Of a stretch of 64,000 bases of DNA, positions 8,286 to 19,138 are shown one piece after another. The number at the start of each line of letters is the position of its first letter. Position 1 is the stretch's first letter. The notes under the pieces were generated by a model. It saw only the letters and a list, made by a program, of their open reading frames with translations. It had not been told where the DNA came from and did no database searches. The stretch comes from Acidobacteriota bacterium (lineage in GTDB: Bacteria; Acidobacteriota; Blastocatellia; Pyrinomonadales; Pyrinomonadaceae): contig RFGC01000018.1 of the NCBI GenBank assembly GCA_003697135.1, forward strand, positions 248,001-312,000, written 5' to 3'. The position numbers were made by a program, and so were the translations under genes.

Positions 8286-9071
8286 TTATCCACAAAGGAC
8301 TGTGCCGCCGTTGATGTTCAAAATCTCGCCCGTTATGTGTCTTGCCCAATCGGAAAGCAAAAAGCAAATCGAAAGTGCAATGTCATCGGTCGTTGCTACT
8401 CTTTTGAGTGGAATCGAGTCTATGACTTTTCTTTTGTATTCTTCATCTTGAAAAACAGGTCTTACCATTGCGGTTTCAATCCAGCCTGGAGCGACGCAGT
8501 TAACGCGAATTTTCGGAGCAAGTTCTGTAGCAAGTGCTTTGGTGAAAGAAATCTGCCCGCCTTTTGAAGCGGCATAGTTTGAGTAATTTGCTTCTCCTCT
8601 CTGTCCTGCCGTTGAAGAAACCAAAACGATTGCGCCTTTTTCTTGTTTTTTCATTGTTGGAACGCAGGCTTTGGACATTGCCCATGCGGACTTTAGATTC
8701 GTATTCAAAACTCTATCCCAAGTTTCTTCACTCATTTCTTCAATTGGTGCGCCTTGCCAGATGCCAGCATTTATGACCAAAAGGTCAATCTTACCGAATT
8801 CTCTCAGCGTAGTTTCGGCGATTCTTTTTGCATCTTCCCAAACAGAGGTATCGCCTTGCACCGATATTGCCCTTACGCCTTGTTCTTCACACATTTTAAC
8901 GACTTCTTCTGCTCGCTCTTTTTCTTTCAGATAATTCACGACTACATTGGCGCCAGCTTCAGCTAAACGCAAAGCAGTTGCTTTACCGACGCCACGACTT
9001 GCGCCTGTAACTATTGCAGTTTGTCCTTTGAAAAGCTCTGAAGGTAGTTTTATTCCAACGACTTCGCTCAC
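8286..9071 (-). CDS. Short-chain dehydrogenase/reductase (FabG-like)
   Basis: NAD(P)-dependent oxidoreductase of the classical SDR type, 261 residues. The nucleotide-binding motif is TGASRGVG (22-29), followed by NAG at 101-103, the catalytic Ser152/153, and YxxxK (Y166, K170). It ends with the ITGEILNINGGT dimer-interface segment. It resembles 3-oxoacyl-ACP reductases, but no other fatty-acid gene is nearby, so the substrate is open. The start is GTG 9071 with GGAGG 7 bases upstream. It is preceded by 173 non-coding bases in which no clear element was found. Confidence 0.88.
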   Translation of the reverse strand: MSEVVGIKLPSELFKGQTAIVTGASRGVGKATALRLAEAGANVVVNYLKEKERAEEVVKMCEEQGVRAISVQGDTSVWEDAKRIAETTLREFGKIDLLVINAGIWQGAPIEEMSEETWDRVLNTNLKSAWAMSKACVPTMKKQEKGAIVLVSSTAGQRGEANYSNYAASKGGQISFTKALATELAPKIRVNCVAPGWIETAMVRPVFQDEEYKRKVIDSIPLKRVATTDDIALSICFLLSDWARHITGEILNINGGTVLCG

Positions 9072-9244
9072 GAAACTTCCTCCCTTTATTTTTAGTTTCT
9101 AAAATTCAAGTATAGCTTGTTGAACTGTATTGTCTTAAAGGCTACAAGAACGCAAGCGGAAAAAGCAATTTGTCATGGAGTTTTGTTTGCACAGAAAACT
9201 TTACAAATTTGCTGGGAAAAAATTTGCTCAATGTCGGGGAAGAA

Positions 9245-10372
9245 TTAAGAAGAGTTTTTAAGTTCGACGCGAAAGATCGGATTAGGCTTGTGTCTTACTA
9301 CTTTTAGGCTACCGCCGTGTTGTGCGATGATTTTATGCGCTACAGAAAGACCTAGCCCGATGCCTTTTTCTTTTGTTGTGAAGAAGGGATCGAAGACCTT
9401 TGGCAGGATTTCGTCACTGATTCCAGAGCCAGTGTCTTCGACTTCTACCGAGCAAATACCATCTGAACTCAAGGTCCTGAAAATCAGCTTGCCGCCGTTA
9501 GGCATTGCTTGAAGCGAATTTATCGAAAGATTAAGAAGCACTTGCTTTATTTGTTCTTCGTCAACGAAAACTTTTGGAAGCTTGTCGGCTAGGTTTTTCT
9601 CGATGATTACCTTTTGTTCCAGCGCTTTATTCTCGATTAGCGATGTAACTGATTCTACGATTTTGTTTAGATTGCACGGTTTAATGTTGAGTTTCGATGG
9701 GCGCGCAAAGCGCAGGAATTCTCCGACTAGTTTGTCGAGTCTTTCAATCTCTTTTTTTGCAAGTTTAGCAAATTCGCGACGTGGGCTGTCGGGCTTGAGT
9801 TCATCTTCCAGTATTTCGATTGCGCCTTTGATTGAGCTTAAGGGATTCCTAACTTCATGGACTATTCCTGCGGCGAGTTCACCTAGTGAAGAAAGTTTTT
9901 CAGCTTGAAGTAGTTGCTCAAAGGTTTTCTGTAGTTCTTCATAGGCTTTTTGTCGCTCGATTGCATTGCGTTCAGCTCGAAGCCTTGCTTGGCGGAGTTT
10001 ATCGCCTAGCGCGCCCATGATGCCACCTACAAGATTGAAGATTATCATCTCGGCATACTGATTTATCGAATAATCAAAGAATTGATGTTGCCAATGCAAG
10101 TAAACATGCGGGAAATAGATAATCGAGGTGAATATGGAAGCGGCAAGACCGCCACGTAAACCGAAAAGAAGTGCAGATGCGATTATCGGAATGTAATAAA
10201 GTCGCTGGTAAATTTCGTGCCAAACCACTCGATCAATCGGGGTTAGAAAATGCAAAACTGTCACTGCAACAATCGAAAAAGCAATAACAAAAGAAGCAAA
10301 AAACTTGAATTGCGGCGAATCTAGAGCAAAAGTCTCATTCAGGTTGTTGGATTTTCTGTTCTTGGTGAACAT
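9245..10372 (-). CDS. Membrane sensor histidine kinase (NtrB/AtoS type)
   Basis: Sensor kinase of 375 residues. Residues 22-122 hold about four hydrophobic helices with very short loops, so sensing is likely in or at the membrane rather than by a periplasmic domain. A coiled coil (125-158) leads to the HisKA dimer helix with H172 in GIVHEVRNPLSS. The HATPase domain has N-box NLSINSLQAMPNGG, G1 DTGSG and G2 GIGLGLSV. It starts 10 bases after the response regulator gene, which fixes its cognate partner. The signal is unknown. Confidence 0.92.
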   Translation of the reverse strand: MFTKNRKSNNLNETFALDSPQFKFFASFVIAFSIVAVTVLHFLTPIDRVVWHEIYQRLYYIPIIASALLFGLRGGLAASIFTSIIYFPHVYLHWQHQFFDYSINQYAEMIIFNLVGGIMGALGDKLRQARLRAERNAIERQKAYEELQKTFEQLLQAEKLSSLGELAAGIVHEVRNPLSSIKGAIEILEDELKPDSPRREFAKLAKKEIERLDKLVGEFLRFARPSKLNIKPCNLNKIVESVTSLIENKALEQKVIIEKNLADKLPKVFVDEEQIKQVLLNLSINSLQAMPNGGKLIFRTLSSDGICSVEVEDTGSGISDEILPKVFDPFFTTKEKGIGLGLSVAHKIIAQHGGSLKVVRHKPNPIFRVELKNSS

Positions 10373-10382
10373 TCTCGCTTCA

Positions 10383-11744
10383 TCATTCCAAACCGTATTT
10401 TTTCATTCTGTAAATCAAAGCGCTTCTTGTGATGCCCAGATAACGCGCCGCTTGTGATTGATTACCGCCAAAGCGCTTCAGAGTTTCTCTTAAAATCTCA
10501 CACTCCAAAGCTTCCAAATTTATCGGTTCTTCAGGTAACTCAAACCAGAGCCTTCTGCTTTGTTCGTTTTTTATATGTTCGGGAACGTCATCTAAGGTGA
10601 GAATTTCTTTATCTGACAAAATGACCATTCTTTCGATAACATTTTCCAATTCACGAACGTTTCCTGGCCAAGAATAGCTGTTGAAAATTTCAAGGACTTC
10701 TTGAGTGATTTTCACTGGCTTAATACCGTGTTTTTGAGTTATCTTTTGCAAAAAATGCTCTGCAAGAAGTGGTATGTCTTCACGACGTTTGCGAAGCGGT
10801 GGAAGCGTTATCGGGACGACCGCTAAACGATAATACAAATCTTCGCGGAATCTATTTTGCTTTATCAACTCAGATAAATCTTCGTTAGTAGAAGCAATGA
10901 CACGGACATTTATTTTGCGTGGCAAATTTTCTCCAAGTCTTGTGATTTCATGTTCTTGAAGGACGCGAAGGAGTTTAGTTTGAGAAGATAAGGGCATGGC
11001 GGAAACTTCGTCTAAAAACAACGTTCCGCCGTTTGCTTCTTCAAATTTGCCTTTTGATTCTGAAATTGCACCTGTGAAGGCGCCTTTTTTGTATCCAAAA
11101 AGCTCTGCTTCAATCAAGGTTTCTGGTATTGCAGCGCAGTTGATTGCAATGAAAGGTTTACCTTTTCTTTCACTTAAAAGATGTATTGTTTTTGCGACTA
11201 ACTCCTTTCCTGTGCCGCTTTCGCCCTGGATTAAAACTGTTGCGTTAGTTTTTGCGACGCGATTGATAATTGCAAGAACCTGCTTTATTTTTTCCGAGTT
11301 TCCGATGATGTTTTCAGGGTAGGAATCATTGTGGGCTAACGCTCGTAGGCGTCTTTTTTCGGCAAGTGCAGACCCGTATTTCAGAGCTTTTTGGATTGTT
11401 GAGAGAATTACTTGACGATCAAATGGCTTCGTGATGAAATCGAAGGCTCCGCCACGCAAAGCCTGAACGGCGGTTTCTACATCACCAAAGGCTGTAATTA
11501 TTATGACCGGCGTTTCGCTATTGATTGTGTTTGCTCGTCTTAAAACTTCTAAGCCTGAAACTGCTGGCATTCGCCAATCAGTTATCACACAGTCGAATTT
11601 TGTTTTAGAGAAAAGCTCTAGTGCTTGCGCTCCATCTGCTGCGGTTTCTACCTTGTAGCCAGCTTCTGATAGTTGAAATTCCAGCACTCGACGCAGTGAG
11701 TCATCATCGTCTGCTATCAGAATTTTCGGCTTCTTTTCTGCCAC
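10383..11744 (-). CDS. Sigma-54-dependent response regulator (NtrC/AtoC type)
   Basis: Three-domain activator of 453 residues. The receiver domain has acidic pocket D12-D15 and phospho-acceptor D56 (ITDWRMP). The AAA+ domain has Walker A GESGTGKE, the sigma-54 contact loop GAFTGA and Walker B GGTLFLDEV. A C-terminal Fis-type helix-turn-helix reads NQSQAARYLGITRSALIYRM. It activates sigma-54 promoters after phosphorylation by the kinase encoded just downstream. The start is GTG 11744 with no ribosome-binding site, and TAAAAT ends only six bases before it, so the message may be leaderless. Targets are unknown; no clear GG-N10-GC sigma-54 promoter was noticed nearby. Confidence 0.93.
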   Translation of the reverse strand: MAEKKPKILIADDDDSLRRVLEFQLSEAGYKVETAADGAQALELFSKTKFDCVITDWRMPAVSGLEVLRRANTINSETPVIIITAFGDVETAVQALRGGAFDFITKPFDRQVILSTIQKALKYGSALAEKRRLRALAHNDSYPENIIGNSEKIKQVLAIINRVAKTNATVLIQGESGTGKELVAKTIHLLSERKGKPFIAINCAAIPETLIEAELFGYKKGAFTGAISESKGKFEEANGGTLFLDEVSAMPLSSQTKLLRVLQEHEITRLGENLPRKINVRVIASTNEDLSELIKQNRFREDLYYRLAVVPITLPPLRKRREDIPLLAEHFLQKITQKHGIKPVKITQEVLEIFNSYSWPGNVRELENVIERMVILSDKEILTLDDVPEHIKNEQSRRLWFELPEEPINLEALECEILRETLKRFGGNQSQAARYLGITRSALIYRMKKYGLE

Positions 11745-11918
11745 AGAGATATTTTACCGAAAATTGCAAAGGAATTTGGTTGTGTTTAGAGCAAGAACCT
11801 TTTACTGAGATAAAATTTTAAGGCTGGTGAAAAGTTAAAGTTTGTAGGTTCTTTTGAGGATTTTGGTTATAGTGCTTGCAATGATACGATTTCTTTTAGT
11901 TTATTCTGAGTGTGAGCT

Positions 11919-13568
11919 ATGAAAAGAGTTGTTAAAGCACCGACAGGAACGAAGCTTACATGCAAGAATTGGCTTATAGAAGCGGCTTATCGAATGATTC
12001 AGAATAATCTCGATCCGGATGTTGCGTTCGATCCGGATAATCTCATTGTCTATGGCGGTAGAGGCAAAGCGGCAAGGAATTGGGAGTGCTTCGATGCGAT
12101 TTTGGAAAGCCTAAGAAACCTTGAGCCTGATGAGACGCTTCTTGTTCAATCGGGTAAGCCGGTTGCTGTTTTTCGCACTCATGAAGACGCTCCGAGAGTT
12201 TTGCTTGCCAATTCAAATATCGTTCCCGCATGGGCAACACAAGAAAATTTCGATAAATGGGAACGTGAAGGCTTGATAATGTTTGGTCAGATGACCGCTG
12301 GAAGCTGGATTTACATTGGCACGCAAGGGATTCTGCAAGGCACTTACGAAACCTTTGGCTCACTTGCGCAAAGACAAGGTTGGGGTAGTTTAGAAGGCAA
12401 ATTTGTTCTAACGGCTGGGCTTGGTGAAATGGGCGGAGCGCAACCACAGGCAATTACCTTCAACGGTGGAGTCGGCTTAATCGTGGAAGTCAATCCTTGG
12501 CGCATTCAGAGAAGACTCCAGCTTAAGCAGGTTGATACAGCTACGGAAAACCTTGATGATGCCTTGAAAATGGTAGAACAAGCTCTCAAAAACAAAGAGG
12601 CTAAGTCAATAGCCTTGCTAGGAAATGCGGCAGAAGTTCATTGGGAAATCCTTAAAAGAGGGATCGTTCCTGATGTTGTGACCGATCAAACGTCTGCTCA
12701 CGATGTGCTTTATGGCTACATACCTGCTGGGCTTACAATTGAGCAGGCAAACGAACTTCGCTCGAAAGACGAAGCAGAGTATAAAATGCGCGTTCTTGAT
12801 TCGATTGCGCGTCATGTTGAGGCAATGCTCGAATTTCAAAGACGTGGTGCAGTTGTTTTCGATTATGGAAACAACATAAGGCAAAGAGCTTTCGACAATG
12901 GCGTTAAGGACGCATTCAGCTATCCGGGTTTTGTCCCTGCTTACATCAGACCGCTGTTTTGCAGAGGAAAAGGGCCATTTCGCTGGGTCGCTTTAAGCGG
13001 TGATAAGGAAGACATATACAAGACCGATAGGGCAATGATGGAACTTTTCCCCGATGACGATCATCTCGCACGTTGGCTTACGATGGCTCAAGAAAAAGTT
13101 GAGTTTCAAGGACTCCCTGCTAGAATCTGTTGGCTTGGCTATGGCGAGAGAGCGAAAGCAGGCTTGAAACTAAATGAAATGGTTGCTTCTGGAGAATTGA
13201 AAGCTCCGATTGTTATCGGGCGAGATCATCTCGACAGTGGCTCTGTCGCTTCACCGAATCGCGAAACTGAAGGCATGAAAGATGGCTCTGATGCGATTGC
13301 CGATTGGGTTTATTTGAATGCGTTGATAAACGCTGTTAACGGTGCCACTTGGGTTTCTGTGCATCATGGTGGCGGTGTGGGCATAGGATATTCTCTTCAT
13401 GCTGGGCAGGTTATAGTCGCTGATGGCACTAAGGAAGCCGCACGTAGAATAGAGAGAGTTTTAACTTCCGATCCTGGGATCGGCGTTGCTCGCCATGCCG
13501 ACGCAGGTTACGAAGAGGCAATTACATTTGCAAAACAGCACGGAATAAAAATCCCGATGCTGAAGTAA
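11919..13568 (+). CDS. hutU: Urocanate hydratase
   Basis: Second enzyme of histidine degradation; it converts urocanate to imidazolonepropionate using tightly bound NAD+ as an electrophile. The 549 residues cover the full family length. Key features are YETFGSLAQ, the NAD-region [13 protein letters not shown], and the active-site Cys348 segment [10 protein letters not shown], followed by [18 protein letters not shown] near the end. The ATG at 11919 follows GAG weakly. No hutH, hutI or hutG lies in the window, so the rest of the pathway must be elsewhere. It is divergent from the two-component pair, with 174 bases between. Confidence 0.96.
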   Translation: MKRVVKAPTGTKLTCKNWLIEAAYRMIQNNLDPDVAFDPDNLIVYGGRGKAARNWECFDAILESLRNLEPDETLLVQSGKPVAVFRTHEDAPRVLLANSNIVPAWATQENFDKWEREGLIMFGQMTAGSWIYIGTQGILQGTYETFGSLAQRQGWGSLEGKFVLTAGLGEMGGAQPQAITFNGGVGLIVEVNPWRIQRRLQLKQVDTATENLDDALKMVEQALKNKEAKSIALLGNAAEVHWEILKRGIVPDVVTDQTSAHDVLYGYIPAGLTIEQANELRSKDEAEYKMRVLDSIARHVEAMLEFQRRGAVVFDYGNNIRQRAFDNGVKDAFSYPGFVPAYIRPLFCRGKGPFRWVALSGDKEDIYKTDRAMMELFPDDDHLARWLTMAQEKVEFQGLPARICWLGYGERAKAGLKLNEMVASGELKAPIVIGRDHLDSGSVASPNRETEGMKDGSDAIADWVYLNALINAVNGATWVSVHHGGGVGIGYSLHAGQVIVADGTKEAARRIERVLTSDPGIGVARHADAGYEEAITFAKQHGIKIPMLK

Positions 13569-13667
13569 TAATTTTTGAGTAGAAAATCTAGATGAAAACC
13601 AATTCGAGCATTCGTTCATCATAGGTTTGCAGTTAATGCTTGTTTTCAGTAACGGGCATATTAGGCG

Positions 13668-16298
13668 ATGGGACAAGAACACGGTAACGAAAATCTCAAA
13701 TTTCGCCTTCCTTTTTATTTGCGCATCACAGCCTTTTTGATGTTTGCGGTTTGCGTGATCGCCATAGCTTATAGCATTTACCAGTCACGAAATCAGCCAA
13801 AGTTTGTGATGAAGGGATTGCCTGCGGAACTTTCAAAAGACGTGGTTGCTGTTGTTAACAACTATGAAAGATTAGAATTCAATGGTCAAGTGCCGAGATA
13901 TTTAATTAAAGCTGTTAAAGCGACGACTTTTGCTGATAATCATCAAGAACTTGAAAATGTTTATATTGAAGTTTATGACGAAACAGGACAGAACGCTGAC
14001 AAACTTTCTTCGGAGCGAGCAATCTACATACCTTCAGAGAATAAAAGTTTCAAAGTTTTTTTCTTTGGATCAGTCCTGATTGAAACACGCGATCGCTTAA
14101 TCGTTAGGTCTGAAAAGATAAGCTACGACGAATCTTCCAAAATTGCCGAAAGCGAAGGAAAAACTGAATTTGAGCGCGAAAACGTAAACGGCAGTGCTTT
14201 GAATGCAAAGGTGTTTGTCAACAAAAGCCAAGTTGAACTTTTTGGCGATGTTCAAATTTTCTTCAATGGTGACGAAGAAGAGACCAGAAGACTGCAAAAA
14301 GCTCAAATAAAATCAGACTACGCAAAATTTGATAAGGAAGAGCAAAAAGTAGAATTTAAGGGTAGTGTTTTCGTTGATTTGCAACCGAAAGAAGAAGGTG
14401 GAAAACCTGCAAATCCGATTGAGGCGCGAGCCGAAAGGCTTACATGCTTTTTTGATGAAACAAAAATCAAAAGGCTTGAGCTTGCCGACAGAGCTGAGTT
14501 TTTCCAAAAGCCTACTAGTGTTGATAAACGTTATTTGAAAGCCAGTGCTTTGCTTGTGAGTGCTTACTTCAAAGAGGATTTGAATAAGCTGGAACTTCAG
14601 GGCCACGTCAGAATTGAGGTTCAAGGTGCAGAGGAAGGCGATTTAACACGCGCAAATGCTGAACTCGTCAAATACTTCAAACCAACTGAAACGCTTGAGT
14701 TGAAACAAAAGGCAGAAATTTCAACTTTCCAGCAAAATGAGACTTCTTATTTGAAGGGCAATGAAATAAAAGCAGAATTCTTCCCGAACCGAAAACTCAA
14801 AAATGCTTTTGTTTTTGGAGACGCTTATTTTAAGCAATCTACGGTCGAAAGGATTGTCGAATCTTTTGCGAAGGAGATGAAGGTTTTTTACTCAGATAAA
14901 CATCAACCACAGAGTGCTGATGCTATCGGTTCGGCAAGCATAATCGTAACACCTTCAGAGATGCGCGATTATTCAAAAGCAACCGTTTTTGCTCCGAGAG
15001 CCATAAGATTTTCGTTTGCAGAAGGGCTATTGAATCAGGTTCAAACGGAAGGTCGCACTTCGATAAGTCTGGCGGCTCCGCCCGACAGATTAAATGCCTC
15101 GAATCGCAAGCTAACCGCCGACACGATAAAAACCGTCTTTCGGCCAAATGGCAAGGAGTTTCTACGTGCCGAAGCGATTGGAAGCGTTTTGTTGGAAATA
15201 GAACCAGTTGAGAAATCTTCGGGAAGCTACAAAACAAACATAACGGCGGAAAGGTTTGACTGTGATTTTTACGAGGGAAACAATATCGAAAAGTGTGTGG
15301 CGGCCAAGAGCACGAAAGTTGTGCAAGAACCTTTCGACAAGAGCAAAAATAATAGAATTTTGACAGCAGAAACGTTGATGGCAGATTTCAATCGTGAAAC
15401 TCAACAGATAGAAAAATACGAAGCCATAGGCAAGGCAAGATATTCTGAAGGCGATAGAAACGCAATTGCCAATCAGATAATCTTCACTAGAGCAGACGAA
15501 ATAGTGCGTCTTCGTGGTGGAGACCCAACCGTTTGGGATTCAAAAGCTAGGGCTAGAGCTGGCGAGATAGATTGGGATACTCGAAACGAAAAGGCTTTTT
15601 TGCGTAGGAAAGTTTCGACTACGTATTACAATCAACGTCAAACTGATGGAGCGATACCTTTTACAGATTCTTCCGCTCCTGTTTATATCACATCAACAGA
15701 TGCTGAGTTTGATTATCGCAGTGAGATCGCTCGTTATTTTGGCAATGCTCGTGCATGGCAAGAAAACAACTATGTTCGTGCTGAAAATCTGATTCTATAC
15801 ACGAAAGAAAAACGAATGGAAGGTGAAGGCAAAGTGCAGAGTCTTCTTTATAATGCGCGTCAACGTTTATCTGATGGCAAGGAGATTACGCAACCTGTTT
15901 ATGCTTCGTCTGAAAAGATTTTCTACAGAGACGATCAGCGTTTGATTCGCTACGAGGGGAAGGTTGATGTCAAGCAAGGAACGGATAGACTCAAGGCTGA
16001 GGTTGTAAATGTTTTCTTAGATGAGAAAAACGAGGTAAGGCAAACAATTGCGCAGGGAAGCGTTGTGATAACTCAGCCGAACCGAATTGCATCTGGCGAT
16101 TATGCTGAATATAAGGCAGACGAGGAATTAGTGATTTTACGTGGTAGTCCAGCAATTGTTCGGGATGCTCAAGAAGGGCAATTACAAGGTGCACAAATGC
16201 AATTTTATCTTCGTGAAAATCGCTTTTTGAATCAAGGTGGTGAAAAGCCAAATGTCAGTGGTGGTAGAACTCGCTCGGTTTACAAAGTGCGGAATTAG
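13668..16298 (+). CDS. Giant LptC-LptA-like LPS transport bridge protein
   Basis: Protein of 876 residues, expected to form the periplasmic bridge that moves lipopolysaccharide from the inner-membrane LptBFG complex towards LptD. One N-terminal membrane anchor (residues 17-38) is followed by an LptC-like beta segment (about 39-200). After it comes a long run of OstA/LptA-like repeats (about 200-870), seen as recurring units of the form ‘A..L.....E....A.GKA.....’ such as [14 protein letters not shown] and [14 protein letters not shown]. Typical LptC has about 190 residues and LptA about 185, so this is far longer. lptB starts 13 bases after its stop, which supports the assignment. The domain limits are estimates by eye. 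No lptF, lptG or lptD is in the window. Confidence 0.8.
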   Translation: MGQEHGNENLKFRLPFYLRITAFLMFAVCVIAIAYSIYQSRNQPKFVMKGLPAELSKDVVAVVNNYERLEFNGQVPRYLIKAVKATTFADNHQELENVYIEVYDETGQNADKLSSERAIYIPSENKSFKVFFFGSVLIETRDRLIVRSEKISYDESSKIAESEGKTEFERENVNGSALNAKVFVNKSQVELFGDVQIFFNGDEEETRRLQKAQIKSDYAKFDKEEQKVEFKGSVFVDLQPKEEGGKPANPIEARAERLTCFFDETKIKRLELADRAEFFQKPTSVDKRYLKASALLVSAYFKEDLNKLELQGHVRIEVQGAEEGDLTRANAELVKYFKPTETLELKQKAEISTFQQNETSYLKGNEIKAEFFPNRKLKNAFVFGDAYFKQSTVERIVESFAKEMKVFYSDKHQPQSADAIGSASIIVTPSEMRDYSKATVFAPRAIRFSFAEGLLNQVQTEGRTSISLAAPPDRLNASNRKLTADTIKTVFRPNGKEFLRAEAIGSVLLEIEPVEKSSGSYKTNITAERFDCDFYEGNNIEKCVAAKSTKVVQEPFDKSKNNRILTAETLMADFNRETQQIEKYEAIGKARYSEGDRNAIANQIIFTRADEIVRLRGGDPTVWDSKARARAGEIDWDTRNEKAFLRRKVSTTYYNQRQTDGAIPFTDSSAPVYITSTDAEFDYRSEIARYFGNARAWQENNYVRAENLILYTKEKRMEGEGKVQSLLYNARQRLSDGKEITQPVYASSEKIFYRDDQRLIRYEGKVDVKQGTDRLKAEVVNVFLDEKNEVRQTIAQGSVVITQPNRIASGDYAEYKADEELVILRGSPAIVRDAQEGQLQGAQMQFYLRENRFLNQGGEKPNVSGGRTRSVYKVRN

Positions 16299-16311
16299 GT
16301 TTTTGGAAGCT

Positions 16312-17085
16312 ATGCAAGTAATTTCGAGCAAAAGTGAAACTAACGGCAAACTGGACTTGCCAAGAAACGCTCTTGCCGCTTTTGATCTTCAAAAGACATA
16401 CGGTAGAAGGCGAGTTGTTGATGGAGTGAGTCTCTATTTAGAACAGGGTGAGATAGTAGGATTGCTTGGTTCAAACGGTGCTGGTAAGACCACAACCTTT
16501 TATATGCTAATCGGACTGGAAAAACCGGAAAAAGGAAAAATTGTGCTAAACGGGCAAGATGTAACGAATTTGCCAATGTATATGCGCGCCCGATTGGGCA
16601 TGGGTTATCTTCCGCAAGAGCCTTCGATATTTCGCAAGATGAGCGCTGAGCAAAATATAATGGCAATTCTCGAAACAATGAAAATCTCAAAGCAAGAAAG
16701 AACGGAAAGATTGGAAAAACTTCTGAAGGAACTTGGCATTGTGCATGTTCGCAAAACTCGCGGCGATTTGCTTTCCGGCGGAGAAAGGAGAAGAGTTGAA
16801 ATAGCACGATGCCTTGCTACCGAGCCGAAATTTATTTTGCTAGATGAGCCTTTTGCCGGTATTGATCCAATAGCGATTGAGGAAATTAGGGAAATCATTT
16901 TGTATCTGAAAAAACGTGGTATTGGGATTCTTATAACAGATCACAACGTTAGAGAAACTTTAAGCATAACCGACAGAGCTTACATAATGTCAGAAGGGAA
17001 AATTCTTCGATCAGGCAGACCTGAAGAGCTTGTTCAAGATGCAGAAGTTAGAAAGCTTTACTTAGGCGAAAACTTCAAAATGTAG
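16312..17085 (+). CDS. lptB: LPS export ABC transporter ATP-binding protein LptB
   Basis: Cytoplasmic ATPase that powers LPS extraction with LptF and LptG. Walker A is GSNGAGKTT, the Q-loop lies in [13 protein letters not shown], the signature is [13 protein letters not shown], Walker B is [11 protein letters not shown] and the H-loop is ITDHN. The [12 protein letters not shown] segment and the C-terminal extension are typical of LptB. The frame is open back to 16237, overlapping the bridge-protein gene. ATG 16312 has GGAAG close upstream and gives about 257 residues, slightly longer than the usual 241 because of a short N-terminal leader. It is co-transcribed with the bridge gene. Confidence 0.93.
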   Translation: MQVISSKSETNGKLDLPRNALAAFDLQKTYGRRRVVDGVSLYLEQGEIVGLLGSNGAGKTTTFYMLIGLEKPEKGKIVLNGQDVTNLPMYMRARLGMGYLPQEPSIFRKMSAEQNIMAILETMKISKQERTERLEKLLKELGIVHVRKTRGDLLSGGERRRVEIARCLATEPKFILLDEPFAGIDPIAIEEIREIILYLKKRGIGILITDHNVRETLSITDRAYIMSEGKILRSGRPEELVQDAEVRKLYLGENFKM

Positions 17086-17119
17086 GTTTGAAATTGACTA
17101 GTCAACAAAGCCGTTGATT

Positions 17120-18085
17120 TCAGAGTCCACTTCTAACAATATCATGAAGTCTGATGAGACCGATGCATTTGCCGTTTTCGATTACAGGCAGAACCGAGAT
17201 TTGCGATGGGCGGTTTTCCATCAGTTGCAGTGCATCGTATGCGAGCATCTCGGAAGGTGCTGTGATTGGGGATCGAGTCATCATCGCTTGAGCAGTGAGA
17301 CTGGAAAGTTTCTCTGGTGGGGTCTTTTCTACTGTTCTTCTCAGATCGCCATCGGTTATGATTCCTAAGAGCTTCCCCTCTTCGTCAACAACATTGACTG
17401 CACCGAGAGCATGTTGAGAGATTGTTCTCACTACTTCGATCCAGCTTGAGTCAGGCTTAACGTTCGGACTTTCGTGCATAAGGTCTTTTACACGCAAAGT
17501 TAAGCGTTTACCTAATCTTCCCGCAGGATGATTTGCGGCAAAGTCTTCTGCCGTTAAGCCTTTCAAACGCATTAGTGTCATAGCCAGTGCATCGCCTATG
17601 GCTAAAGCCACGGTGGTAGAATTCGTCGGCGCAAGATTCAAAGGACAGGCCTCTTTATCAACGGAAGCGTCAATAACTACGTCAGCACGTCTTGCCAAAG
17701 TCGAGGATGTATTTCCTACAATTGCAATCAAGGAAACTTTTCGTTTTTCCAAAAAAGGCAATAGCATCAAAATCTCATCGGTCTCGCCTGAATTGCTAAT
17801 TGCAATAACGCAGTCACCTTCTGTTATAACTCCAAGCCCACCGTGAAGAGCGTCAGAAGGATGCAAAAAGATCGCAACTGTGCCAGTTGAGGTCATCGTA
17901 TCTGCGATCTTGTTCGCAATAATGCCTGATTTGCCTACCCCTGTCACTACAACCTTGCTTTTGCAATTCAAAAGAAGCGAAATCGCTTTTTCAACAGCAT
18001 TCTTTTCTAATCTTCGAGCCGCTTTTTCAATAGAGAGCGCTTCTAGTTTGAGGAGTTCTTGAAATTCTGTGAATAGATTGCTCAT
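17120..18085 (-). CDS. kdsD: Arabinose-5-phosphate isomerase
   Basis: Converts ribulose-5-phosphate to arabinose-5-phosphate, the first step of Kdo synthesis for LPS inner core. A sugar-isomerase (SIS) domain has VVTGVGKSG, HPSDALHGGLG and SNSGETDEI, and two CBS domains occupy roughly residues 205-320. ATG 18085 gives 321 residues, matching the E. coli enzyme; the open frame back to 18205 adds an unlikely extension overlapping the divergent gene. It converges with lptB, 34 bases apart, so two LPS functions sit together. The palindrome TTGACTAGTCAA lies between the stop codons. Confidence 0.93.
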   Translation of the reverse strand: MSNLFTEFQELLKLEALSIEKAARRLEKNAVEKAISLLLNCKSKVVVTGVGKSGIIANKIADTMTSTGTVAIFLHPSDALHGGLGVITEGDCVIAISNSGETDEILMLLPFLEKRKVSLIAIVGNTSSTLARRADVVIDASVDKEACPLNLAPTNSTTVALAIGDALAMTLMRLKGLTAEDFAANHPAGRLGKRLTLRVKDLMHESPNVKPDSSWIEVVRTISQHALGAVNVVDEEGKLLGIITDGDLRRTVEKTPPEKLSSLTAQAMMTRSPITAPSEMLAYDALQLMENRPSQISVLPVIENGKCIGLIRLHDIVRSGL

Positions 18086-18187
18086 GTTTAGTAAATTTAC
18101 CACAATTGAACCTATGTCACCGAATTGATTTTCTTTTCTTTGTTGTGTAGTCTTATGGCGAATGCTTGATAGTGAGGAGAAAAGCGA

Positions 18188-19042
18188 ATGCGGCAACCGA
18201 TACACAGACTACCGTCGTTTTACTCCGGTGCTATTGTGCCTTGGGATTGCGTAAGAAATTCTTGGGAAGTGGTTAAACCAGATAAGTTAAGATTCATTGG
18301 GGGAATTTTTGTATTATTTTTGCTTCTTTCCTGTTTACCTTGTTTCGGATACCTTTTGTTTGGGCCTGTAATGGCAGGGATTTACTTTGTTTTTCTGCTC
18401 AGAATGGAAAATAAAAGCTTTTTCTTTAACGATTTCTTCAAGGGTTTTGAGCAATTTTGGCCAACAGTGGGTGTTGGGTTAATTCAGTTAATACCTGACG
18501 TCATTTATGCGATACTTTATTTTGCGTTTAATAGCGCTTTAGAACCGAGAGGGTCTCGTAATATCCGGCTTGAAGAATTTCTTTTCGCTTTTGGGTTTAT
18601 TTTTTTGGTTTACTTTATTTTGAGTATAACTTTTAAGGTTTTGTTGATATTTGCACTTCCGCTCGTGGTTGAACGTCGGCTTGGAGTGTTAGAAGCGATA
18701 AAATTAAGCATAAAAGCGGCTTTAAGGAATCTGGGAGGAATTATAGTTCTTATCATCCTTCAGATTCTGATTTCTATTCCGGCTGTTCTTCCTATCTTCA
18801 TTATTTGGGCTTTTGTTCTTGTGATTGCATTAATTCCGTTTCTGGGAGTTTTCCTTTCTATCTTCGGCATTATTTGCTTAATAGCTTATATCGTCATAGC
18901 CTTTCCGCTTCTCGGGGCAGTTGTTCTAGGGTCGAATGTATTTGCATACAGACAGGTATTTCCCAAGTTGGATTCAGATGATATTTTCCATTCACCGCCG
19001 CCACCGACGGCTTACGGTAGCGAATACGGGACTGCTATGTGA
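18188..19042 (+). CDS. Polytopic inner-membrane protein of unknown function
   Basis: Protein of 284 residues with about six strongly hydrophobic segments (roughly residues 35-72, 92-112, 132-160, 185-215 and 220-255). A short soluble tail ends in a Pro-rich stretch (SPPPPTAYGSEYG). It resembles the DUF975/DUF4013-like group of integral membrane proteins in its pattern of paired helices, but no specific motif fixes a function. AGGAG lies about 9 bases before the ATG. It is divergent from kdsD. Confidence 0.75.
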   Translation: MRQPIHRLPSFYSGAIVPWDCVRNSWEVVKPDKLRFIGGIFVLFLLLSCLPCFGYLLFGPVMAGIYFVFLLRMENKSFFFNDFFKGFEQFWPTVGVGLIQLIPDVIYAILYFAFNSALEPRGSRNIRLEEFLFAFGFIFLVYFILSITFKVLLIFALPLVVERRLGVLEAIKLSIKAALRNLGGIIVLIILQILISIPAVLPIFIIWAFVLVIALIPFLGVFLSIFGIICLIAYIVIAFPLLGAVVLGSNVFAYRQVFPKLDSDDIFHSPPPPTAYGSEYGTAM

Positions 19043-19078
19043 TTTTGAAGCCATGTTTTTTACAAACAAATCATCTGA

Positions 19079-19103
19079 AGTCTTAAGACTTTAGTTTTAA
19101 GAC
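19079..19103. repeat. Nested inverted repeats between convergent genes
   Basis: A perfect 12-base palindrome AGTCTTAAGACT (19079-19090), plus a second pairing of GTCTTAA (19080-19086) with TTAAGAC (19097-19103). It lies between the membrane-protein gene and lepA, which converge. There is no clear T-tract, so its role as a terminator is uncertain. Confidence 0.35.
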
Positions 19104-19138
19104 CAGTGCAGTTTGAGGATTTAAACTTAAGGTCACTT

